64,000 nt of DNA, from the NCBI GenBank assembly GCA_013180625.2, contig SNVD02013571.1, forward strand, positions 620,001-684,000. The letters are read 5' to 3'. The notes below the pieces were generated by a model. That model was not told the DNA's origin. It worked only from the letters and a program-made list of their open reading frames with translations, and did no database searches. A program made the translations under genes and the position numbers. The stretch comes from Boswellia sacra. Lineage: Eukaryota; Streptophyta; Magnoliopsida; Sapindales; Burseraceae. This document shows positions 1 to 11,807 of the stretch, one piece after another; position 1 is the stretch's first letter; each line of letters starts with the position of its first letter.

Positions 1-454
1 AGTTTGACCTGAACACAAACTACATGATAATCCCAGAGAATAACTCCATCTGCTCTATTGCTAGCCTTTTGATGCCACAATGGAATCTACAATTAATACA
101 ATCACTTCAAAAGTGAATCCGAAAGCAGAGTTAAAGAAACAAGAAAGTAAGGTGATATTGATAGAATGAAGGAAGTGAAGACATAGACATACATGCCTGT
201 TTCTTCTCATTAGAAATGAAGACTACAAAGAGATCGGATCCGTCGGCTTCTGCGGTTCCATTGGCGCACAATTTCTTGCAAAGCAAGTAAACATTCTCCT
301 CGCTTCATCAACGTCAAAATCAACAAAAAAAATTCAATAACCTAATCATCTTGATTAATTTTGTTATTTAAACATTATATTTTATTTAATAAAAAAAGAA
401 AGAAATTTACCAGTAAAAGGGAGTATGATCGAATTGAGAGGACTCCAACTCCAT
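1..454 (-). CDS. NTAQ1: Protein N-terminal glutamine amidohydrolase, 5' part (gene runs off left edge)
   Basis: The enzyme deamidates N-terminal glutamine to glutamate and so feeds substrates into the N-degron protein-degradation pathway. Three exons are visible on the minus strand: 454-411 (ATG, 14 codons plus two bases, ends in HTPFY), 302-197 and 86 to about 9 or beyond the edge. Spliced together they read CEENVYLLCKKLC, then DLFVVFISNEKKQ, then IPLWHQKAS and the family signature WDYHV. The Cys formed across the exon 1/2 junction (FYC-EEN) is the catalytic Cys known for this family. Intron 1 is GT-AG (donor 410-409, acceptor 304-303). Intron 2 starts with GC at 196-195 after CAG and ends in AG at 88-87, so it looks like a GC-AG intron. 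The remaining coding sequence lies left of the window. Up to about position 640 the upstream DNA is shared with the two broken copies near 3.3-3.7 and 11.8-12.2 kb. This copy looks intact in the part seen. Recognition is by remembered family motifs. Confidence 0.88.
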
Positions 455-640
455 GCTTATGCTGCTGCTGGTTACTTCCTCTTCATTCCCTCTCTCTTCC
501 TTCATCTCGTCTTCCCTTGTTACTGACACGAACATAAGGAAAAAAGGCCAACTTCAACGCCGCGGTTTTTAGTCAGCTAGCAATCCCCAGGTCCAGGCCG
601 GTGCTGGGCCTAAACCGGAGAATGGGCTCAGTGGCCCCTT

Positions 641-1795
641 TTTTTGGGCTAAATTGTAGACATGAAAATTCTAGTCCACTCCATTTAGAATCAATGCAGT
701 TAAAATTTGGAGTTATTGTATTTGACCTTTATTTTCTCTCTTTTCATCTCTTATTTCTAAATTTACCAAATTAAAAATTTTCAAATTCTTATTATTTTCT
801 CACTAAATCTCACTTTATTTTCATATTACCCTTTATTAAATGTTATAAAACTTTTCTAAGACTTTTCCTACATAGAAGACTAATTTACTCGAAACTTCAT
901 CTACTCTTTCTTCTTATGAGTCAAACTCCTCCTCTTTTATCTTTAAAATCTTAATATCAACCTAAAAACTCTATTAGCCTGACCAACAGAAGAGTAGCCC
1001 TTTATCAAGTAGATCGAACAAGGGATGAATCTTCCAATTGTTGGGGATATGCGAGAAACAAGCAAAAGATCTTTTTTATGCTGTAATTTTTTCTTGTAAA
1101 TCTATGTATAATTATGTTGATATCTTTGTTCCATTTTAGCATTCATTTTTTAAATCTTTCAATTTAGATTTGTAAACTTATGATTGCCTTATAGGTGTTT
1201 GTGCATTTGTTTGAGATAAATTTCCTTTAAATTATTTGCGAAAACTGAAAAATCTGAATATTCGAAATATTTGAATTTTTTTAGTTTTTTATTAATTTAT
1301 TTTAGGATAAAACTTGAAAAAATATGTAAATAATAAAAGTGAGAATTGAAGAGCTGAAAGGTGAGGCTTGAATAGAACTACTCTAAAATTTAATATCAAT
1401 TTCATATCCATTCTAAAATTCAAAATAATTTACACTTAATCATATATATTTTTAAAAATTTTGAAAACAAAAATACAAAATTAAAAAAAAAACATGGCAT
1501 AAGTTTTCTTGTACAATAAAAATATTTTAAAAAAGAAGTTAGGAATTTCACCTTTTTGTTGCATGAAATTTGTTTTCCATTGGGAAATTGTTTAGAGCTG
1601 TAGACACATTTCTGATGCACAAGGTTAGTGAGATTGTTAATTACCAAAAAAAAATCGAAGAATGTGAATTATTCAAATAAATAAAACGACTTCCTCTTTG
1701 CATTTAACTAATATAAGTAGATAAAATGAAAACACTTATCCATCACTTTGAAACTGAGAAAATTTACTTAGTACTACCGACCCTGCAATTGGACC
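641..1795. other. AT-rich intergenic stretch
   Basis: No gene supported. The sequence is AT-rich with many homopolymer runs. The only open frame, about 75 codons on the minus strand near 1420-1647, is low-complexity Phe/Lys/Leu and has no recognisable motif. Confidence 0.6.
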
Positions 1796-1802
1796 AGAAA
1801 CC

Positions 1803-1899
1803 TTTTTTTTTTTTTGGAAAAGTTTAATTTATAATATAAATCCAAAAAAATGTACAAAAATCCGAGGGGCATACCCCGAAAATTACAAAAAGTTTGGCT
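1803..1899 (-). mobile_element. 5'-truncated L1-type LINE 3' tail
   Basis: On the minus strand this is a LINE 3' end: it contains GGGGTATGCCCCTCGGATTT followed by an A-tail (the T-run at 1803-1815 on the plus strand). The same tail occurs behind the LINE ORF1 at 36.0-36.1 kb. A 7-bp direct repeat AGAAACC flanks it (1796-1802 and 1900-1906), as expected of a target-site duplication. About 97 bp remain. Confidence 0.75.
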
Positions 1900-2221
1900 A
1901 GAAACCCTTCAGAGCTGCGACATTAAAATAAGTAAATAAATAAAATTTAAACTAGTGTCCAACAATATAATCTTATATCGTTATAATTAACCAACAATGA
2001 GAAATTGAGGCTTAACATATATTAAGTAAAATCTATTGTTGCTCTAACAATAATTACATGCACTGGTTTTTTTTTAAGATAAAGTTGGGATTTTTTTTTT
2101 CACAAATTCGAAAAATGTATATAAAGTTTTGAAATTTCATAAAAAGGTTAGAAAAAACTCATGATTTCCGAAGTTTATATTTATTTTCCTTAACTTTATT
2201 AAAAAAAATACCTTGCACCCT

Positions 2222-2225
<4 letters not shown>

Positions 2226-2266
<41 letters not shown>
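2226..2266. repeat. (AT)n microsatellite
   Basis: About 20 uninterrupted TA dinucleotides. Confidence 0.95.
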
Positions 2267-2267
<1 letters not shown>

Positions 2268-2617
2268 AACCATATTGAATTATTCATGAGGTTGAACTTT
2301 ACCAGATCGTTGTTTGTTATTGGATTGAATCTCCATTTGCAGACAAATTCTTAAGATAATCTCATGATGTATACCTGCAATTTCAAGGACGGAATCTTTT
2401 CAATTAATTAATGTATAGTTAATTTGTATAAATATAGTTTCCCAATATTATGACAAATTAAATATAGAAAAAATAGAAAAATCAGTAATTTATTGGTTTT
2501 AAAGCTTTTTTGGATTTGTAACATTCAGGAACGCGCATTTCAAATTGAACGAAACACGTACCTGCATAATAATTGAAGCAAAAAAGCAATACAAAAACAT
2601 TCGACAAATGCGCACCT

Positions 2618-2870
2618 AACCATTGTTTGATATAACCATCCGGTCATCGAGCCAAATCTCAGGGACACGAGAGGTCATGCACCAATCTTCACCAATTCCG
2701 TGTTTACATCTTCCGCTTAGTGCAGGACAACCCAAAATTCTTAGGTCTCTCAAAGCAGTGAGACAATTCATATCCTTTGGCAAAGACAACCATTCTGGAC
2801 AATTCCAAATTTAAAGATAATGGGGTGATTCATGATTTTGCATCGGTGCCGGTAATGCTTAGAGCAATTG
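2618..2870 (-). pseudogene. NLR 3'-end relic (last LRRs and C-terminus)
   Basis: Read on the minus strand, this matches the C-terminal coding end of the NLR at 9.0 kb: the same run of LRR residues ending in a GEDW motif, the conserved Cys/Arg-rich stretch and the WLD near the stop. It is interrupted by a stop and small indels (for example near 2813) and fades out at about 2870. No NB-ARC or coiled-coil part is present. Like the full genes, a donor-like GGTGCG follows the expected stop, which fits an intron in the 3' UTR. Confidence 0.8.
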
Positions 2871-3298
2871 ATTCTTTATCTTTAGAATTAAGTTATTTAG
2901 CATTCAAGTAGACGTCAAACACTTGTTCTCTAAATTGGTCGTTTACTTGATGTTTCTCACATAAAGATTCTTCAAATTTCAAAAGAGGCCTAGACATTGT
3001 ACTTTGAGTTACCAAATTATTCCTTGGGGAAAATCACTGTCAAGACTTTCAATTTAATTTAAATATTAAAAAAGCGTATAGGAAAACAAAATGCCATACT
3101 GATCTTTCTTTTGTGTGCTCCACCCATACTGGAAAACCAAGGAGGCTGCCAGGCCCTCAACCGCTGACAACAGCATTCTTGTTTCCTCTAAACATGTAGG
3201 GTTAAAACTTAAAAAAAAAAAAACTACAGCCAAACGGACAGTAATCACATTTTAAAATTTATCCAGAAAAATAAAAATTATAACTACCGCTGGAAAGC

Positions 3299-3740
3299 TG
3301 AAAAGACGGGCGGATAGGGAGTCAAAGGAGAAGGAAATGGGAGGCTAGTCTCCACGCCCAACAGGGCAGGTCAATAGGTCATCACCTTCAAAGCAAGTAA
3401 ACATTCTCCTCACGTCATAAACATTAACATTAACATTAACATTAACAATCAGCTTAATTAAATTAAGTTTCAACAACAATTCAATAACCTAATAATAATC
3501 TCGATTTAATTTAAAACCAAAACAAATAAAGAAGAAAATAATTTACCAGTAAAAGGGTGTACGATCCCAACCGAGCTGAACTCCATGCTGCTCACTTGTC
3601 TCTTGAAGAAACGAGGCCAACCTGAAGGCCGCGGTTTTGGGTGGCCAATCCATCCCCGGGTCCAGGCTGGTATTGGGCCGAAAGCTTACAATGGGATCAG
3701 AAGTTCATTGCTTCCATTTCTAACAAACCATAGACACCAT
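3299..3740 (-). pseudogene. NTAQ1 5'-end relic, copy B
   Basis: Minus-strand copy of the NTAQ1 promoter, exon 1 and part of exon 2. The exon 1 equivalent is 3586-3547 with the same ATGGAGTT start and ACTG/GTAAAT donor, but it is 40 nt instead of 44, so the frame is lost. Only the first 20-odd bases of exon 2 remain recognisable (around 3389-3411). A short (CATTAA)n run lies in the intron at 3421-3446. The upstream part is continuous up to the Copia insertion at 3748. Confidence 0.8.
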
Positions 3741-3742
3741 AC

Positions 3743-3747
3743 ATTAG
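3743..3747. other. Copia target-site duplication, left copy (ATTAG)
   Basis: ATTAG directly precedes the 5' LTR and recurs at 8971-8975 directly after the 3' LTR. Five bases is the usual Copia duplication size. Confidence 0.92.
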
Positions 3748-4211
3748 TGTGAAGTGTAAGGTGTGAAGGCATTTTGCCTTTCACACTACCTTCACACAAT
3801 CCCACATCGGTGGGATTCAAAATCAAAGTGGGGAGGCGAGGCTATATAATAAAGCCTCCTCCTCCCCTTACACTTGTACCAAGCTTATGTATTAAGCTTT
3901 TCTCTTCTTTCCTCCCTTGTAATCTCCTCCATTCTAATTGTGAGAGAGATTGTAATATTTTTCTTCATAGTGAAATATTTTCGGTCTTGTCCCGTGGAGG
4001 TTTCCCTCAAATTGAGGGTTTTACCACGTTAAATATTTGTGTCTTTATTTCTTGATTGCCTTTAATTTATTTATTTACTGTGGAAGGCTGAGCCGCCCAA
4101 GTTGCCTATTTTATTGTGGAGGGCAGTGCCACCCAAATTGTTATTTCTAACATAACAATTTGTTTCTTGTCTTTTATTTGAGCTGCGGTGGGAGTGTTCA
4201 ATCTCCTAACA
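3748..4211 (+). repeat. Copia 5' LTR
   Basis: Starts TGTGAAG, ends CTAACA. A TATA-like CTATATAATA lies at about 3842-3851 and a poly(A)-region-like TATTAAGC follows. Compared with the 3' LTR it has G instead of A near 3769, one extra T in the CTTCTTT run and one T fewer in the GGGTTTT run, plus a C/T difference in CTCC(C/T)ATT. Confidence 0.95.
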
Positions 4212-4212
4212 G

Positions 4213-4224
4213 TGGTATCAGAGC
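4213..4224 (+). promoter_or_regulatory. Primer binding site (initiator tRNA-Met)
   Basis: TGGTATCAGAGC, complementary to the 3' end of plant initiator tRNA-Met, one base after the 5' LTR. This is the standard Copia minus-strand primer site. Confidence 0.93.
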
Positions 4225-4534
4225 AAGGTTGCGAAGGCAGAGCCAAGGGTTAGGACAGTGAGTGGTTACTTGTATGATTATATACATGTCTAGGAAAGTT
4301 TTGTCAAAAAGACGATAAAAGTCTAAGGAGACTGGGTTTTAAGTGGGACCGCTTGTGACCCCTCCAGTGTTTCCTGGAAGCTTTCCTGGTGTATATTAAA
4401 TCGTACCGGCACTTACTACTATTCTTGGTTACTGTTTAGCAGTGGTGTACGTATACGGATACTGTTACTGTTCACGTATACGATACTATTCAAGAGTACT
4501 GTTCACATATACGGTACTGTTCACTGCAAGACAA

Positions 4535-7500
4535 ATGGCAGCCAAATTCAAGATAGAGAAGTTCGATGGAAACAACTTTGGGCTATGGAAAATTAAAATA
4601 AAGGCTATCTTGAGAAAAGAAAATTGCCTTGAAGCAATTGATGGAAGACCAGAAAATATGCAAGATGAAAATAAATGGGAGAAGATAGATGGTGATGCGA
4701 TGGCAAGTCTACATCTAGCAGTTGCAGATGAAGTGCTGTCAAGTATTCAAGAATTAAACTCTGCAAAGGAGATTTGGGATACTTTGACAAGCTTGTATGA
4801 AGCCAAATCTCTACACAACAAAATTTTCTTGAAAAGGAAGCTGTACACTCTTCGTATGTCAGAAACCACTCCGGTGACTGAACATATCAACACTTTGAAG
4901 ACGTTATTCTCTCAGCTCTCAACCATGGAGCATAACATAGAAGAGAAGGAACGTGCTGAGCTTCTACTTCAGAGTCTACCTGATTCATATGACAATCTCA
5001 TCCTCAACTTGGCAAATGGTTCAATGAAGTCATCTCTAGTCTTTAATGATGTTGCGGCTGCTGTCTTAGAAGAAGAAAGCAGACGTAAAAACAAGGAAGA
5101 CAGAATAATGACTTCTCAACATGCAGAGGCTTTATCCGCCAACAGAGGGAGATCAAGGGAACGTGGTTCCAGTGGGAGTCACAATCAGAACAGGGGAAAG
5201 TCTAAAGGAAGGAAGTTTATTAAATGCTACCATTGTGGAAAGCAAGGGCACGTGAAAAACGAGTGTTGGCATCTTAAGAAGAATGGAGAGGGAAACAGCA
5301 AAGGAAAAGAATCTGAGTCGTCAGGATCTCAGGGTTGTGTAGCAAGTACTTCAGGGAATGGCGAAATCTTGTGCAGCGAGGCAACAACAGTTGTGGAAGG
5401 CAGAAAAAGGTTTGCTGATATATGGTTAATTGATTCAGCAGCAACATGGCATATGACTTCTAGAAGAGATTGGTTCTATCAATATAAGCCTATCTCAGAA
5501 GGGTCTGTGTACATGGGTGATGATCATGCCTTAAAAATCACTGGTATTGGAACTGTCAAAATAAAAATGTTTGATGGTACGATTCGCACTATCCAAGATG
5601 TACGACATGTGACTGGCTTGAAGAAAAATTTGCTATCGATGGGACAGTTGGATGACCTCGGATGTGAGTTCCATACGAAAAATGGGACTATGAAGGTTGT
5701 CAGAGGCGCACTTGTGGTGATGAAGGCAGAAAAGATTGCTGCTAACCTATACATGCTCCATGGAGAAACGGTTCAGGAGGCAGAAACAGCAGTTGCTAGT
5801 TCTGGAGAAGAATTGTCTATGATATGGCATCAAAGACTTGGCCATATATCCGAAAAGGGTTTGAAGATTCTCTCTGATCGAAAACTGCTTCCTGGAATCA
5901 AAACTGTAAGTTTACCATTCTGTGAGCATTGTGTTATTAGCAAGCAGAGTAGACTAAGTTTTAGCAGATCTATTGCTAGGAGTAAAAACGTTCTAGACTT
6001 GATTCATTCTGATGTTTGGGAATCACCGGTTACGTCCCTAGGAGGAGCAAACTACTTTGTATTGTTTGTGGATGATTATTCTAGGAGATGTTGGGTATAT
6101 GTCATCAAGAAAAAGTCAGATGTATTTCCTGTATTCAAAGCCTTCAAAGCACAGGTGGAACTTGAATCCGGAAAAAGGATCAAGTGTTTGAGGACAGATA
6201 ATGGGAGAGAATTCTGCAACAAGGAGTTTGACACATTTTGTAGTAAAGAAGGTGTGAAACGGCAGAAGACAGTTGCTTACACACCACAACAAAATGGAGT
6301 GGCAGAGCGGACGAATAGAACTCTCGCAGAAAAAATGAGAGCATTACTAAGGACTGCGGGTCTACCCAAGACATTTTGGGCAGAAGCAGCCACTACAGCC
6401 TGTTACTTGATAAATAGGTCTCCATCAACAGCAATTGAGATGAAGACACCTATGGAGATGTGGACCGGTAAGCCAACTGATTATTCCTCCCTTCATATTT
6501 TCGGATGTCCTGCTTATGTGATGTATCATGACCAAGAAAGAACGAAGCTGGATCCAAAATCCAGGAAATGTATCTTCTTGGGATATGCTGATGGAGTAAA
6601 GGGGTATCGCTTATGGGATCCTACTGCCCATAAGATTGTCATCAGTAGGGATGTTGTCTTTATAGAAGACATGTTTAAATGTGAAGAAAGTGATAGCACG
6701 AAGAAAAATGTTGAGACTGTATCAATACAGGAAGAAACAGTTTCTTCTGAAGCAATACCAGAACATGATGATCAAGAACCAGTCGAGTCTGAAGCACCTG
6801 AAGTCCGTCGATCAACTCGAGAAAGAAGGGAACCTTCTTGGCACTCAGAATATGTGATGGCGAGCAATGTTGCATACTGTCTCCTAACAGAAGATGGGGA
6901 GCCTTCCACCTTTCAGGAGGCTATAAAAAGTTCTGATGCATCTCTATGGATGACAGCAATGCATGAAGAGATGGAAGCTTTAGACAAAAACAAGACATGG
7001 GATCTTGTGCCACTACCACATGGAAGAAAAGCCATCGGAAACAAATGGGTCTACAAGATCAAACGTGATGGGAATGATCAAGTGGAGCGGTATCGTGCTA
7101 GACTGGTGGTCAAAGGATATGCTCAGAAAGAAGGAGTTGATTTCAATGAGATATTCTCTCCTGTGGTAAGACTTACAACAATTCGAGCAGTCTTGGCTAT
7201 GTGTGCTACTTTTGACTTACACTTAGAGCAGTTAGATGTAAAAACTGCGTTTCTTCATGGAGAACTTGAAGAAGAAATTTATATGCTCCAACCGGAAGGT
7301 TTTGTTAAAGAAGGAAAAGAAAACTTGGTTTGCAGGTTGACCAAATCTCTGTACGGCTTAAAACAGGCGCCAAGATGTTGGTACAAGAGATTTGATTCAT
7401 TCATCATCAGCCTTGGGTACAACAGACTCAGTTCAGATCATTGTACTTATTACAAGAGGTTTGAGGAAGACTTTATCATTTTGCTGTTGTACGTGGACGA

Positions 7501-8454
7501 TATGTTGGTAACAGGCACCAACAAAGATCAGGTCCAAGAATTAAAGGCACAATTGGCTAGGGGATTTGAAATGAAGGATTTAGGACCGGCAAACAAGATT
7601 CTAGGGATGCAAATTCACCGAGACAGAAAAAACAGGAAGATTTGGCTATCTCAAAAGAACTACTTGAAGAAAATCTTGCGTCGCTTCAACATGCAAGATT
7701 GTAAGCCAATTTCTACCCCATTTCCTGTTAATCATAAATTATCCTCAAGTATGAGTCCTAGCAATGAAGCGGAGAGGATGGAAATGTCTCGAGTACCGTA
7801 TGCATCAGCAGTAGGGAGCCTAATGTATGTATGATTTGTACAAGACCAGACATTGCACAAGCAGTGGGAGCGGTCAGTAGATTCATGGCTAATCCGGGGA
7901 GAGAGCATTGGAATTCTGTTAAGAGGATCCTTAGATACATCAAAGGAACCTCTGATGCTGCACTATGCTATGGGGGATCAGAGTTCATTGTCAATGGCTA
8001 TGTTGATTCAGATTTTGCAGGAGATATTGACAAAAGGAAGTCCACTACAGGCTATGTGTTTACACTTGCAGGAGGTGCTGTGAGCTTGGTATCTAAACTT
8101 CAAACTGTTGTGGCTCTATCTACAACAGAAGCAGAGTATATGGCAGCTACACAAGCTTGCAAGGAAGCTGTTTGGATCAAAAGGTTATTGGAGGAACTCG
8201 GGCACAAACAAGAGAAGATTTCTTTGTTTTGTGACAGTCAGAGTGCCTTGCATATCGTAAGGAATCCAGCCTTTCATTCAAGAATGAAGCACATAGGAGT
8301 TCAATATCATTATGTACGAGAAGTAGTGGAAGATGGAATAGTGGATATGCAGAAAATCCACACGACGGACAACATAGCAGATGCATTAACCAAACCAATC
8401 AATGCTGACAAGTTCATCTGGTGTAGAACGTCTTGTGGCCTGTTAGAGATGTGA
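4535..8454 (+). pseudogene. Copia gag-pol polyprotein, one frameshift
   Basis: One long frame (ATG at 4535, preferred over the upstream in-frame ATG at 4442 because MAAKFKIEKF is where the gag homology begins) runs to a stop at 7832-7834. A second frame continues 7831-8454. Order of domains: gag; CCHC zinc knuckle CYHCGKQGH (about residue 231); aspartic protease with IDSAATWHM (about residue 299; DSA instead of DSG, as in Tnt1-type elements); integrase with HHCC finger (WHQRLGH...CEHC), the DDE core and TPQQNGVAERTN; reverse transcriptase with LDVKTAFLHG and YVDDML (about residue 985); then, in the second frame, RNase H with STTEAEYMA. The shift near 7826-7831 fits loss of a single base and separates the end of reverse transcriptase from RNase H. 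No internal stop is present otherwise. A sequencing error is an alternative to a real lesion. Confidence 0.93.
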
Positions 8455-8506
8455 GCAGCATGTATAGAGACAAGACTGAAAGGAAAAATGCCTTCAAGTG
8501 GGAGAA

Positions 8507-8970
8507 TGTGAAGTGTAAGGTGTGAAAGCATTTTGCCTTTCACACTACCTTCACACAATCCCACATCGGTGGGATTCAAAATCAAAGTGGGGAGGCGAGG
8601 CTATATAATAAAGCCTCCTCCTCCCCTTACACTTGTACCAAGCTTATGTATTAAGCTTTTCTCTTCTTCCTCCCTTGTAATCTCCTCTATTCTAATTGTG
8701 AGAGAGATTGTAATATTTTTCTTCATAGTGAAATATTTTCGGTCTTGTCCCGTGGAGGTTTCCCTCAAATTGAGGGTTTTTACCACGTTAAATATTTGTG
8801 TCTTTATTTCTTGATTGCCTTTAATTTATTTATTTACTGTGGAAGGCTGAGCCGCCCAAGTTGCCTATTTTATTGTGGAGGGCAGTGCCACCCAAATTGT
8901 TATTTCTAACATAACAATTTGTTTCTTGTCTTTTATTTGAGCTGCGGTGGGAGTGTTCAATCTCCTAACA
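8507..8970 (+). repeat. Copia 3' LTR
   Basis: 464 bp, TGTGAAG to CTAACA, preceded by the polypurine tract and followed by ATTAG (8971-8975), the second copy of the target duplication. Confidence 0.95.
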
Positions 8971-9044
8971 ATTAGCATTTCATGAAACGTTTACTTAGTA
9001 ATTGAAGCAGAACACGAAGATAAAAAGTTAAAAGGAATACGTAC

Positions 9045-11170
9045 CTAAGTATTGTTTGATTTAATCATCTCACCATCCAGCCAAACCTCAAGGACATGAG
9101 TGATCTTGGGCCAATCTTCACCAATTTCTTTTTCACATCTTTTGCTTAGTGCAGGACAACCCACAATTTCTAGCTTTTTCAGTGCGGTGAGACAATTCAT
9201 ATCCTCCGGCAAAGATGACAATTTTGGGCAATTCAAAATTCGAAGATCTTGGAGTGACTCAAGATTTTGCATCGGTTCTGGTAATGCTCTGAAGTTGGGA
9301 CAATTTTCAAGCTGTAAACGTTGCAGAGTGTTAGCTGAAGCTCGAAGAAGCCATTGCGGCAATTCCACCAACTGTGGCAAGTTTCTTATGTGAAGCTTTT
9401 GAAGCTTAGGCCTTGTGCGCTTCAGGTCTTGATGATTGTCTTCATTCTCTGATCCCATGCTTAAATTAAGATTAAGCTTTTCACAATCAAGTAAAACCAG
9501 AGTCTCTAATGAGCATAGGTATTTCACACCACGTGGTAAAGACATTAGACTTGGACTCTTACCAATAAGTAAGCGTTGAAGAGCTTTAAGGCGATCGATA
9601 TCTTCAAAAAGATGTTCTAAGTTCTCACAACGGCTCATTGACAGTTTTCGAAGAGAAGTCAAACTCCCGATTCCGTTCTTCAGAAAATACCTTTGTTTTG
9701 TAGTTAACCATAATGTTCTGAGGCTAATTAGACACCTCATGTCTCTAGGTAACTCCTTTAATTCCTCACATTGAAGAAATTTCAGAGTTTGCAAGCTTTG
9801 CAACTTGCAAATGGAACTTGGGAGTTTCTTGATTCTAGGGTTTCCACATATATCGAGATATATCAAGCGCTTCAAATCACCCGCTTCTTTTGGCAATACT
9901 TCAATATTACAAGATTGTAAATATAAAAACCGCAAGAACTGACAATTTGAGATTATTGATCTCAAAAATAATTGGCTAGGTCCCTCATTTTCAAATGGAA
10001 ACAAAATGGTCCTTACATGACACGGGTATAAAAAGAAGTTAGGAAAATCTGCTTCAAGTGTATCAACATAATCAAATGCTAAATGTCGAACAGTTTTAGG
10101 ACAAACTTGACTACTTGATTTCGCTGTTAGGCACTCACTTTTCATCAATGATGTTGCAAGGTCATGCATAAGATCATGCATTTTAAATTCATAGGAGTCA
10201 AACTTATATTCAAAATCTTGAAAGAAAGATCTTGATATTAGTTCATTTAAATATCTATTTCCTATATTTTCCAACACCTCACTTTCACCAGGAGATTTAA
10301 TAAGCCCATGGGCTATCCAAATGGAACTAAAAGATCATTACTAAATGGGAAACCCTTTCCAAAGACAGAACAATAGGCAAAACATTGTTTTAAGTGAGAT
10401 GGCAAGTGGTCATAACTTAGTCTTAAAGCATGTAAGATATCATTTTCTTCTTGCTCTAATTTCCAAATCTCATTATCTCTCACACTTTTCCAATCCTTTT
10501 CTTCGGTTGAAGAAAAATGTAAACTTCCTAATGTTCTCACTGCCAAAGGAATTCCTCCACATTTTCTCACAATTTCCTCTCCTATTTTTACTAGGTTGGG
10601 ATGTAGCTTTTCGTGCCCTTCTTTAAATGCACATTTAACAAATAAAGACAAGCATTCCTCTTGAGAAAGACCTCTTAAATTATAGTTAGGCATGGTACCC
10701 ATAATTGAAGCAACTTTAAGACTACGTGTAGTCACTATGATTTTACTGCCATTAGCACCCCCCATTAATAAAGCTTTCAATTCAATCCATCTTTCATGAG
10801 ACTCATTCCAAACATCATCTAATATAAGAAAATACTTTTTGCCCTTCAAATTTTCTCGTAGTATACTTTGCAACTGATCAACCTCCAGGTCGTTGTAACT
10901 TTGACTAGTTGCAGATTGAAGAATTTTATTTATTAATTGTTTTAGATCAAAATTCTCGGAAACGCATACCCAAATTTTTAGATCCAAATATTTGCCTACT
11001 CTTTCATCATTATACACTAATTTTGCAAGTGCAGTTTTTCCTAGGCCTCCTATCCCAACAATGGGAAGCACAGAGATATTTTCATCATCTCTTGGAGACA
11101 TTATTAGTTTTATGATCTCTTCCTTATCTTCATCTCTACCAATAATATCTGGAGCGACTACAAAATACAA
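9045..11170 (-). pseudogene. CC-NBS-LRR (RGA-type) resistance gene 1, truncated and frameshifted
   Basis: NLRs of this family sense pathogen effectors in the cell. The NB-ARC part (11170-10313) holds the P-loop GIGGLGKTALAK, kinase 2 FLILDDVW, RNBS-B IIVTTRS, GLPL-type CGGIPLAVRT and RNBS-D CFAYCSVF. The next frame (10277-9045) begins in ARC2, has the MHD motif KMHDLMHDLA and about a dozen leucine-rich repeats, ending in GEDWPKI. Two defects are visible. The frame shifts near 10318-10321, where the two frames join if one base is lost in a PFW codon run. The N-terminal coiled-coil domain present in gene 2 is missing: 5' of about 11170 the sequence is unrelated to it and an in-frame TAG lies just upstream. 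The stop is followed at once by a good donor (CTTAG/GTACGT), suggesting a 3'-UTR intron. Confidence 0.88.
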
Positions 11171-11430
11171 GCAATCAAATACACTCCAAAACTTGTTGAC
11201 ATGTCAAAAATCTTGAACTCTCAATGTACTCGTTCAAGTTGTGTACAAAGTCCCGTAAGTCAAACATACACAGGGAAACACAAATAAACATCCAACTTTG
11301 AACTATTTCACAACTCACTCATTTATAAATAACATAATAATAAGGTCTGCAAAGGAGCCCAATGCTTATGGAAATCGTTAGAAATTCTGCATCATCTGAT
11401 TACCGACTATATTGTAAATCACCAAAGGGA

Positions 11431-11475
<45 letters not shown>

Positions 11476-11807
11476 AAGATGGATAGAGAAGAATATGCTT
11501 GCTTTATTGACCTGCAGAGAGAAGGACCACCCTCCAACTTACCTTCAGCAACTACGATTCATATTTGGGAGGTTGGGCAATCCACTTATCAGCAGAATCT
11601 TTCATGTCTTCTACTAATGAGAAGCAACAAAGGGATAGTGGAGCAATCACAATCCAGAAAAACTTGAAGCCCAGAAGATCAGCTACTTACAGCAAACAGA
11701 TGATTGCAAAATAATTAAAATTTGACAATACATATACTCACCTAAATCCATACATGTATTAATCTCACACTAATTAATGCAAAACATTACAAAAATTACT
11801 TTTGGGC
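11171..11807. other. Intergenic stretch upstream of NLR gene 1
   Basis: No gene supported. It lies where the coiled-coil exon of NLR 1 should be but has no similarity to that domain. It contains a (GA)n microsatellite at about 11440-11473. The 101-codon open frame over the microsatellite (RERERE...) is low-complexity. Confidence 0.6.
11440..11473. repeat. (GA)n microsatellite
   Basis: About 16 AG dinucleotides. Confidence 0.95.

Larger units (their letters stand above)
3748..8970 (+). mobile_element. Tnt1-like Ty1/copia LTR retrotransposon, nearly intact
   Basis: A 5223-bp element with two 464-bp LTRs (TG...CA), a tRNA-Met primer binding site, a gag-pol frame, a polypurine tract (AAGTGGGAGA at about 8496-8505) and a 5-bp target duplication ATTAG on both sides. 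The LTRs differ by only two substitutions and two single-base indels, which points to a recent insertion. The single clear coding lesion is one frameshift between reverse transcriptase and RNase H. It lies inside the duplicated NTAQ1/NLR block, just upstream of the NTAQ1 relic B. Confidence 0.96.

Noticed and set aside
3774..4055. 93-codon frames in both Copia LTRs
   Set aside because: Same frame by virtue of LTR duplication; LTR sequence, not a gene.
9100..9393. Plus-strand frames opposite the NLR genes (also 13983-14537)
   Set aside because: Shadows of the minus-strand LRR coding sequence.
11362..11667. 101-codon plus-strand frame with RERERE
   Set aside because: Built on a (GA)n microsatellite; no conserved motif and no splice or promoter support.
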